Shown here in pieces: positions 1 through 5,163 of a stretch of DNA of 8,304 nucleotides. Source of the DNA: an uncultured Candidatus Melainabacteria bacterium (lineage in GTDB: Bacteria; Cyanobacteriota; Vampirovibrionia; Gastranaerophilales; Gastranaerophilaceae); contig CAMOQI010000024.1 of the NCBI GenBank assembly GCA_946622835.1, positions 1 to 8,304 of the forward strand, written 5' to 3'. Position 1 is the stretch's first letter. Every line of letters begins with the position of its first letter. The notes beneath the pieces are model-generated. The model worked only from the letters and a program-made list of their open reading frames with translations, was not told the DNA's origin and made no database searches. The position numbers and the translations under genes were made by a program.

Positions 1-152
1 GAAGGTATAATTTCTTAGAAATCCATATGGATTATGTTCTAATGGTTCACCCCACATCTCAAGCCGTGTTCAAAGATTCCGGCAAAGCGCAGGAAGATAT
101 TGCCCGCTTCAGAGATTTAAGAATTAAGCTTAATCAAACCAAACCTTTCTAA
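1..152 (+). CDS. C-terminal end of an unidentified protein (5' end outside window)
   Basis: An open frame enters from the left edge (first full codon at position 3) and runs for 49 codons to a TAA at 150-152. The peptide is mixed hydrophobic and charged, includes the segment MDYVLMVHPTSQAVFKDSG, and ends in RIKLNQTKPF. I do not recognise the family. An in-frame ATG at 27 exists but has no purine-rich Shine-Dalgarno sequence before it, so I read this as the tail of a longer gene and not as a 41-aa gene. Codon choice looks slightly more GC-rich (GGC, GCG, CGC) than in the polymer genes that follow, which is typical of a real coding tail. It lies in the same direction as the downstream cluster, 59 bp away, and may belong to the same locus. 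Noise is possible because only 49 codons are visible. Confidence 0.55.
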   Translation, partial: RYNFLEIHMDYVLMVHPTSQAVFKDSGKAQEDIARFRDLRIKLNQTKPF

Positions 153-174
153 GAATATTTTTTCATGATAGTAT

Positions 175-186
175 AACTTTAAAGTT
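175..186. other. 12-bp perfect palindrome upstream of the polymer operon
   Basis: AACTTTAAAGTT is its own reverse complement and sits 25 bp before the GTG start of the transferase gene. A TATAAC hexamer (172-177) overlaps its left end and could be a -10 element, although no convincing -35 is seen about 17 bp upstream. The half-site ACTTTAA recurs at 192-198. It could be an operator, but AT-only palindromes arise easily in DNA this AT-rich, so the functional reading is weak. Confidence 0.25.
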
Positions 187-197
187 TTGGATACTTT

Positions 198-203
198 AAG
201 AGG
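198..203 (+). promoter_or_regulatory. Shine-Dalgarno AAGAGG that fixes the GTG start at 212
   Basis: AAGAGG lies 8 nt before the GTG at 212-214. It is the only purine-rich site near that codon, and it supports the non-ATG start of the TagF-like gene. Confidence 0.6.
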
Positions 204-211
204 TTTTTGCA

Positions 212-1480
212 GTGAGAAAATTACGATTATTTGAAAAAATATTTTCAATAGTTAACAAACCCTCGTATAAACAAATCACTCTTTTCGGAATACCCGTGTA
301 TAAAAAATTTTTCGCAACAGAAGAAGAAAAAACTTTCTATGCAAAACTTCCTGTTGTAAAAAATAAAATTGTTTTCATGAATTACTGGGGAAAATCATAT
401 GGCTGCAATCCCAAATATATCTTGGAAGAAATCAGACACAGAAAGCTTCCGTATGAACTTGTTTGGGCAATCAACGGATATCCTGATGATTTTGAAGGGG
501 ATTTTCCGCAAGGAATACGTTTTGTACAATATAAATCAAAAGAATTCATAAAAGAACTTGCATCCGCAAAAATATGGATATCCAACCACCATTTTGCTAA
601 GCAATTTGCACTTGGCCTTATCAAAAAACCGGAACAATTTTTTATTCAGACCTGGCACGGCAGTTTGGGGATTAAAAAAATCGAAAAAAATGTAAAAACT
701 TTAACGGATGAGCAGGATTGGGAACATTTTGCCAGTGAAAGCTCAAAAGCCACTGACATTTGGGTATCTAACAGCAAATTTGAATCTCAAATTTATGAAC
801 AAGCTTTTTGGGATGTAAAAGGGATTAAAGAATTAGGACACCCGAGAAATGATATTTTCTTCAAAAGTGCGGAAGAGAAAAATAATATTCGTAAAAAAGT
901 TCTCCAAGCTCTTTCTATTCCCGAAGATAAAAAAGTTTTATTATACGCCCCGACATTTAAAGACACCACAAGTTTATCAAGTTATAATATAGAATTTTCC
1001 AAACTTATTCCGGTATTAAAGGAAAAATTCGGAGGAGATTGGGTTGTTGTATCCAGAATGCACCCAAGCTTCAGAAAAAGACATTATAACAAAATTAAAG
1101 AACTGAAAAATACTTATAATGCAAACAATTATCCTGATATACAGGAATTGCTGGTAAGTGCGGATATTGCAATTACGGATTATTCAAGCTGTATTTTTGA
1201 TTTTATGCTCAGTAAAAAGCCTGCATTTATTTACGCCGCAAATATAAGTGATTATGAAATTGAACGAGGATTTTATTATCCGCTATCTTCAACCCCGTTC
1301 CCGATTGCAGAAAATAATAATCAGCTTATTGAAAATATAACACATTTCGATTATAAAGAATACAAAGAAAAAATTGAGATTTTCTTAGTAGAAAAAGATT
1401 GTATGGAAGACGGACATGCATCTGAGCGTGTTGTTGATATAATAGAAAAAATAATGAGTGGTAATTATGAAAGAAATTAA
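212..1480 (+). CDS. CDP-glycerol/CDP-ribitol-type polyol-phosphate transferase (TagB/TagF family)
   Basis: This 422-aa protein should transfer a polyol-phosphate from a CDP-polyol to a glycan or lipid-linked acceptor at the inner face of the membrane. Family motifs appear in order: QTWHG (146-150, with the conserved His), GHPRND (209-214), LYAPTFKD (244-251), RMHP (282-285, second conserved His), ITDYSS (321-326), ERGFYY (351-356) and a closing DGHASERVVDII (400-411). The N-terminal 35 residues carry an ITLFGIPVYKKFF segment of the kind often appended to surface-glycan transferases. No transmembrane helix is evident, which fits a peripheral membrane enzyme. The start is GTG with AAGAGG 8 nt upstream. 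It heads a four-gene operon and its last 14 bp overlap the cytidylyltransferase. The family assignment is firm. Whether it adds one unit (TagB-like) or polymerises, and whether the polyol is glycerol, ribitol or another, cannot be told from sequence. Confidence 0.9.
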   Translation: MRKLRLFEKIFSIVNKPSYKQITLFGIPVYKKFFATEEEKTFYAKLPVVKNKIVFMNYWGKSYGCNPKYILEEIRHRKLPYELVWAINGYPDDFEGDFPQGIRFVQYKSKEFIKELASAKIWISNHHFAKQFALGLIKKPEQFFIQTWHGSLGIKKIEKNVKTLTDEQDWEHFASESSKATDIWVSNSKFESQIYEQAFWDVKGIKELGHPRNDIFFKSAEEKNNIRKKVLQALSIPEDKKVLLYAPTFKDTTSLSSYNIEFSKLIPVLKEKFGGDWVVVSRMHPSFRKRHYNKIKELKNTYNANNYPDIQELLVSADIAITDYSSCIFDFMLSKKPAFIYAANISDYEIERGFYYPLSSTPFPIAENNNQLIENITHFDYKEYKEKIEIFLVEKDCMEDGHASERVVDIIEKIMSGNYERN

Positions 1481-2225
1481 TAATATAGCAATTATATTTG
1501 CCGGCGGAACAGGACAGAGAATGTCCAACGGTGAAAATCAACTGCCGAAGCAATTTTTAAAAATATACGAAAAACCAATTATTATCCATACGCTTGAATT
1601 ATTTCAAAATCACGAAGAAATAAACAAAATCTATATTGCCATTCATCCTGATTATTATGAATATATGTCTGATTTGGTGAAACACTATTATATAACCAAA
1701 ACCGCCGGAATAGTCAAAGGCGGCGCAACCGGCCAAGATTCTATATATAACGCCCTTAAACTTGCGCAAGAAGAAAATCACAACAAATCAATTGTTTTAA
1801 TTCACGACGGTGTTCGCCCAAATATCACACCGGATGTTATATCCAAAAATATTGAATGTGCAAAACAAAACGGTAACGCAATAACTTGTACTTCTTGTTT
1901 TGAAACAATTTTAATCAGCACAAATCACCAAAATCCAAAACATGTACCATACAGAAAGGACACTTTCGCGGCACAAGCCCCACAATCTTTTCATCTTGGG
2001 GAAATTGTAAACGCACATGAAAAAATGCGCAAGACCAATCCGAATTACACGGATATTGTTGATTCTTGTACATTATTTAAAACTTTAGGCAAAAAAACTT
2101 TTATGATTGACGGTAACAGAGGCAATATAAAAATTACAACCATTGAAGATCTATACATTTTAAGAGCTTTAATTCGTTACAGAGAAGATATGGATGCCTT
2201 TGGACTTGTCGGGGTGGGAAAATAA
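1467..2225 (+). CDS. IspD/TarI-family cytidylyltransferase, probably making a CDP-polyol or CDP-ketose
   Basis: A 252-aa nucleotidyltransferase with a Rossmann-like fold that uses CTP. Visible motifs are FAGGTGQRM (11-19), LPKQF (26-30), KGGATGQDS (84-92), HDGVRP (113-118), VPYR (160-163), AQAPQSF (169-175) and NIKITTIEDL (220-229). Expected catalytic residues are present: Arg18, Lys28, Asp114, Arg163 and Lys222. Gly89 replaces the Arg usual in GGxxR, and the TPQ motif reads APQ. IspD (MEP pathway) and TarI (ribitol-5-phosphate) share this fold. The position between a TagF-like transferase and an SDR, and the VPxR spacing, favour the polymer role. I chose the ATG at 1467 over a GTG at 1458: a GAGTGG-like purine run precedes the ATG at short spacing, and nothing does so for the GTG. 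The coding region overlaps the upstream gene by 14 bp and is followed after 1 bp by the SDR. Fold is certain; substrate is inferred. Confidence 0.88.
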   Translation: MKEINNIAIIFAGGTGQRMSNGENQLPKQFLKIYEKPIIIHTLELFQNHEEINKIYIAIHPDYYEYMSDLVKHYYITKTAGIVKGGATGQDSIYNALKLAQEENHNKSIVLIHDGVRPNITPDVISKNIECAKQNGNAITCTSCFETILISTNHQNPKHVPYRKDTFAAQAPQSFHLGEIVNAHEKMRKTNPNYTDIVDSCTLFKTLGKKTFMIDGNRGNIKITTIEDLYILRALIRYREDMDAFGLVGVGK

Positions 2226-2226
2226 A

Positions 2227-3234
2227 ATGAACAAATTTGTCGAACAGGATGCAAAAACTATCACTGAGCAATTTGATATGGCTGTTTTTGACAATAAAAC
2301 AGTTCTTATAACAGGCGCAACAGGGCTTATCGGCAGCCTTTGCGTAAAAAGTCTTTTAGCTTCCAAGTACAATGTCAATGTTTTAGCTCTCGTTCGAAAC
2401 AAAGAAAAAGCTTTGAAAATGTTTGGGGTAAATAATAATTTAACACTTTTAGTACAAGATATACAAGATGAAATAAATACAACACAAAAAGCCGATTATA
2501 TTATCCATAGCGCAAGTACAACAGCTTCAAAAGATTTTGTTGAAAAACCTGTTGAAACAATTATGACAAGCCTGAACGGCACTAAAAATATTTTAGAATT
2601 TGCCAAAAACAAAAATTGCCTTGGGTTTGTTTATCTGTCTTCACTTGAGGTTTATGGAATTACCGATAAAGAGGAAATCTGCGAAAACGATTACGGATAC
2701 ATTAATTTTCTTGAGCCCAGAGCCAGCTATTCGGAAGGAAAGCGGCTTTGCGAAAATTTATGTATTTCATACGGAAGTGAATATGCCATTCCTGTCAAAA
2801 TTGCAAGGCTTACCCAAACCTTTGGCGCAGGAGTAACAAAAGAAGATAATCGAGTTTTTGCCCAATTTGCAAAAAGTGTTATTGAAAAAAGAAATATAAT
2901 ACTCCATACAAAAGGTAATACAAAACGCTCGTATTGCTACACAACAGATGCTGTTTGCGCAATTTTTACCATACTTACAAAAGGAGAAAACAATAACGCA
3001 TACAATGTCGCAAATAAAAATACTTATATCTCCATTTACGATATGGCAAAAAGTCTTGAAAATGAAAATACAAAAGTTATATTTGAAATAGATAACAAAA
3101 ACCGAGGCTACAACCCTGAAATAAAAATCAACCTAAATACTAAAAAATTAGAAACTCTTGGATGGAGCGCAAAAACCCCGCTTAATGAAATGTTTAAAAA
3201 ATTGATATGCTCTATGGAGGAGGATAATGCCTAA
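2227..3234 (+). CDS. Extended-SDR NAD(P)-dependent epimerase/dehydratase/reductase
   Basis: A 335-aa extended short-chain dehydrogenase. The nucleotide-binding loop GATGLIG is at 30-36 (GxxGxxG), a VRN segment follows the second strand (57-59), the catalytic Ser region LSSLEVYG is at 137-144, and YSEGK (168-172) supplies the Tyr and Lys. The C-terminal half has the RSYCYTTD segment (234-241) and YNVAN (259-263) usual in nucleotide-sugar enzymes. Such enzymes epimerise, dehydrate, decarboxylate or reduce NDP-sugars in the cytoplasm. Paired with a cytidylyltransferase, it may act as a CDP-ketose reductase, as I recall for pneumococcal CDP-arabinitol and CDP-mannitol pathways; that is inference. 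I start at the ATG at 2227, 1 bp after the preceding stop and behind a G-rich run (GGGGTGGG). An ATG at 2194 would add 11 residues inside the upstream gene with no better ribosome site. The last 8 bp overlap the GT2 gene. Confidence 0.85.
   Translation: MNKFVEQDAKTITEQFDMAVFDNKTVLITGATGLIGSLCVKSLLASKYNVNVLALVRNKEKALKMFGVNNNLTLLVQDIQDEINTTQKADYIIHSASTTASKDFVEKPVETIMTSLNGTKNILEFAKNKNCLGFVYLSSLEVYGITDKEEICENDYGYINFLEPRASYSEGKRLCENLCISYGSEYAIPVKIARLTQTFGAGVTKEDNRVFAQFAKSVIEKRNIILHTKGNTKRSYCYTTDAVCAIFTILTKGENNNAYNVANKNTYISIYDMAKSLENENTKVIFEIDNKNRGYNPEIKINLNTKKLETLGWSAKTPLNEMFKKLICSMEEDNA
3216..3223 (+). promoter_or_regulatory. Strong Shine-Dalgarno GGAGGAGG for the GT2 gene, inside the SDR coding region
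   Basis: GGAGGAGG ends 3 nt before the ATG at 3227 and lies within the last codons of the SDR gene, encoding part of its Met-Glu-Glu-Asp tail. It is the strongest ribosome site in the cluster and suggests efficient independent initiation on the last gene. Confidence 0.75.
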
Positions 3235-4396
3235 GATCTCTCTTATTATACCGATTTATAACGGTGAAAAATATTTAAGAAATTGTATCGACCATATATT
3301 AGCCCAAACATTCACTGATTTTGAGGTAATATTTGTGAATGACCGAACTCCTGATAGTTCAATGGAAATTATTAAAGAATATGCCGCAAAAGATAAACGA
3401 TTTAGAATCATCAATAACATAATAAACATAGGGCAAGGAGCATCCAGAAATAAAGGTATAAAAGCTGCAAAGGGAGAATATATAATGTTTTCTGACCAAG
3501 ATGATTGGTTTGAACCCACAGCTTTTGAAGAGGCATACAATCAAATTACAAAAAACAAAAACGATTATGTAATTTTTAATTTTTCTAATTATTATCAGGA
3601 AACAGGAGAAACCGAACTTATAGATAAAAGAATCAAACCGTTTGAACACGTTTTGGACAATCCTGATATAAAACCTTGGGAGATTGAAGGAAAAAGTATT
3701 GTAAGCACATTTGCATGGTGCCAAATTTATAACACGAAATTTATCAAAAAAAATAAGATTAAATTTTCAAAACAACGTAACGGGGAAGATACGCCATTTT
3801 GTATAAAAGCAAGAGTGTTGGCAAATAGCATTTCTATCTTAAATAAATCCTTGTACAATTACAGAGTTTATGAAGAACAAACCACAACTCGTTTGAGACA
3901 AAAATATAAGGAAATGTTTAAAGTCAGAGAAGAAGCCTATAAGGCATTTCTTAAATCTCCGCACAGAAAAGAATTCACAGAACCTATGCTGATATATTAC
4001 ATCCGCTCTGTTTTGTATTGGTATAAGCGCAATGCAAAAGATGACCCCGAAATTAAACGCGGATACTATATTGAAATGCACAAAATATATAAAAAATTAA
4101 GAGAAAAATACGATATTGAAAGAATAAAAGATTACATCCAATATGAAACATTTATGGACTATTCCGAAAATTCATGGAATATGAAGTACAACATAATATT
4201 TGAGATACCGGACAGAATAAAAATTTACATAAACAAAAATAACAACACTGTTTATCTTGTACACAACATCTTTAAAATATACAAAGATAAAAATAACCAC
4301 TGGGTATATGAGCTTTTCAACATATTGAAAATTTATAAAAATTCAAAAGGAAAAACTATTTTGAAATTCTTCTATTTAAGAGAGGGGAAGAAGTAG
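3227..4396 (+). CDS. GT2 family glycosyltransferase with tandem C-terminal repeats
   Basis: A 389-aa inverting GT-A glycosyltransferase. The N-terminal catalytic domain opens with ISLIIPIYNGEKYL (4-17), followed by FVNDRTPDSS (36-45), the N-IGQGASRNKGI segment (67-78) and the metal-binding DQDDW (90-94). GEDTPF (186-191) is the likely acceptor/catalytic-base ED motif. It would move a sugar from a nucleotide-sugar to a surface glycan in the cytoplasm, presumably the polymer built by the three genes before it. Residues 225-330 are lysine- and aromatic-rich and unassigned. Residues 331-384 are three head-to-tail copies of an 18-residue unit (see the repeat entry). A strong GGAGGAGG precedes the start, and the first 8 bp overlap the SDR gene. 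No terminator follows: the stop lies 25 bp inside the convergent secreted-protein gene. GT2 membership is firm; donor and acceptor are unknown. Confidence 0.9.
   Translation: MPKISLIIPIYNGEKYLRNCIDHILAQTFTDFEVIFVNDRTPDSSMEIIKEYAAKDKRFRIINNIINIGQGASRNKGIKAAKGEYIMFSDQDDWFEPTAFEEAYNQITKNKNDYVIFNFSNYYQETGETELIDKRIKPFEHVLDNPDIKPWEIEGKSIVSTFAWCQIYNTKFIKKNKIKFSKQRNGEDTPFCIKARVLANSISILNKSLYNYRVYEEQTTTRLRQKYKEMFKVREEAYKAFLKSPHRKEFTEPMLIYYIRSVLYWYKRNAKDDPEIKRGYYIEMHKIYKKLREKYDIERIKDYIQYETFMDYSENSWNMKYNIIFEIPDRIKIYINKNNNTVYLVHNIFKIYKDKNNHWVYELFNILKIYKNSKGKTILKFFYLREGKK
4217..4378 (+). repeat. Three in-frame 54-bp tandem repeats (18-aa units) at the GT2 C terminus
   Basis: Units start at residues 331, 349 and 367: IKIYINKNNNTVYLVHNI, FKIYKDKNNHWVYELFNI and LKIYKNSKGKTILKFFYL. 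KIY is invariant at unit positions 2-4. Hydrophobics recur at positions 1, 12, 15 and 18, with a polar Lys/Asn-rich stretch between. Units 1 and 2 are closest; unit 3 has diverged. The DNA copies have drifted, so this is an old protein-level duplication and not a fresh slippage tract. The pattern suggests a small beta-hairpin repeat, possibly for membrane or partner docking (inference). Confidence 0.75.
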
Positions 4397-5115
4397 CGAA
4401 CACCGTCATCCGAGCGCCATCTGACATATCCTGTTTTTGGAGTTCTATCTAAATCCATAACACTGACAAGCGCCCAATTACCGCGAATTATATTAAGATT
4501 AATCTTTTTAGGATGATTGATAGTTGAAATAGTTCTTGCACCGTCATCCATTGTTGCTTTTATGTTGTTACAAAACTCCGGAGAACTTTTTAATAAGTTC
4601 AGCCCGTATTTTCTTCCATATGAATTATAAAAATTAATCCACGTCATAAATTTATACGGATCATCCTTTTTAATCCAACCTTTGTCACCTGTCACATTAT
4701 CATAAATAATTTCAACCCATTCATCATCATAATCAGTGACCGCAACAAGCGCCAAATCTTTTTTCTCCAGATAAACTACAAAAAACCTTTCAAACCCTAT
4801 TTCTTCAGGGAAAAACTTATCTTTATCCCAGCGAACCCGATACAAAATAAGAGAATCCTCATTCGGCTCTTGATATATCTTTATATCGTTCCCAACCTGA
4901 TAAAGACCGACAGATTGCACCTGATTAACATTCGGCCGAACAGGCACAACGTCTTTTGCATATGTTGAAAGAGCAAAAGAAACACAGAATATAAAAATTG
5001 CCAGTATTTGAAATACCTTGAGATTCTTCGCTTTCGTCATTCTGAGGGCTTTAGCCCGAAGAATCTTGGCCCCTTCGCTCAGAATGACATTTATGTTTTT
5101 TAAATTAATTTTCAT
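4372..5115 (-). CDS. Secreted protein with SH3b-like segments; N terminus contains an inserted repeat
   Basis: A 247-aa protein with a hydrophobic signal segment at 34-50 (core FQILAIFIFCVSFALS) and a plausible cleavage after TYA (51-53), so export is likely. The mature part has two SH3b-like stretches: about 74-152, ending in EWVEII...GWIKKDD, and about 203-238 with NWALVSVM followed by TGYVRWR. Bacterial SH3b domains commonly bind peptidoglycan or act as targeting modules, but I do not recognise the family and assign no specific role. The ATG at 5115 has GAGGGT 7 nt upstream. Residues 10 to about 32 (VILSEGAKILRAKALRMTKA...) are the translation of a dispersed palindromic repeat, giving an unusually long basic n-region. 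The internal ATG at 5040 (Met26) would give a normal-length signal peptide but has no ribosome site. The gene lies 48 bp downstream of pheT, with no terminator seen between them, and overlaps the convergent GT2 gene by 25 bp. Confidence 0.78.
   Translation of the reverse strand: MKINLKNINVILSEGAKILRAKALRMTKAKNLKVFQILAIFIFCVSFALSTYAKDVVPVRPNVNQVQSVGLYQVGNDIKIYQEPNEDSLILYRVRWDKDKFFPEEIGFERFFVVYLEKKDLALVAVTDYDDEWVEIIYDNVTGDKGWIKKDDPYKFMTWINFYNSYGRKYGLNLLKSSPEFCNNIKATMDDGARTISTINHPKKINLNIIRGNWALVSVMDLDRTPKTGYVRWRSDDGVRYFFPSLK
5020..5088 (-). repeat. Dispersed palindromic repeat (REP/MITE-like) inserted in frame in the secreted-protein gene
   Basis: Two nested or overlapping inverted repeats are visible. 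GTCATTCTGAG (5036-5046) pairs with CTCAGAATGAC (5078-5088), and AGATTCTTCG (5021-5030) pairs with CGAAGAATCT (5057-5066). A small inner hairpin GGGCT/AGCCC lies at 5046-5057. The words 'attctgag' and 'gaagaatct' are typical of a repeat I know from many intergenic regions in diverse bacteria. As bounded here the element is 69 bp (23 codons), so it keeps the reading frame open. Its GC content is visibly higher than its surroundings. The exact ends and any target duplication cannot be set from one copy. Confidence 0.75.
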
Positions 5116-5122
5116 AATACTT

Positions 5123-5128
5123 ACCCTC
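5123..5128 (-). promoter_or_regulatory. Shine-Dalgarno GAGGGT that fixes the start of the secreted-protein gene upstream of the repeat
   Basis: Read on the minus strand, GAGGGT lies 7 nt before the ATG at 5115. The alternative Met26 ATG is preceded by CCCTCAGA with no ribosome-like site. This is the main evidence that the repeat is translated and not 5' untranslated sequence. Confidence 0.6.
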
Positions 5129-5163
5129 GCTTTATAAAACGATTTTCAGATATTTTTGTTCAA

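Noticed and set aside
1458..1466. Upstream GTG start for the cytidylyltransferase
   Set aside because: It would add three residues (M-V-I), but no Shine-Dalgarno precedes it, whereas the ATG at 1467 has a purine run at short distance.
2194..2226. Upstream ATG start for the SDR gene
   Set aside because: It adds 11 residues encoded inside the upstream gene with no better ribosome site. The ATG at 2227 directly follows the previous stop, as is usual in this operon.
3359..3724. 121-codon minus-strand open frame
   Set aside because: It is fully antisense to the catalytic domain of the GT2 gene, which has clear motifs; the composition is Phe/Ile/Cys-rich and it has no convincing ribosome site.
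5036..5088. Transcription terminator between pheT and the secreted gene or within its 5' part
   Set aside because: The inverted repeat is GC-rich and could fold, but it lies inside the coding frame after a good start, its arms are 31 bp apart, and on the minus strand it is not followed by a T-run. A dispersed repeat explains it better.
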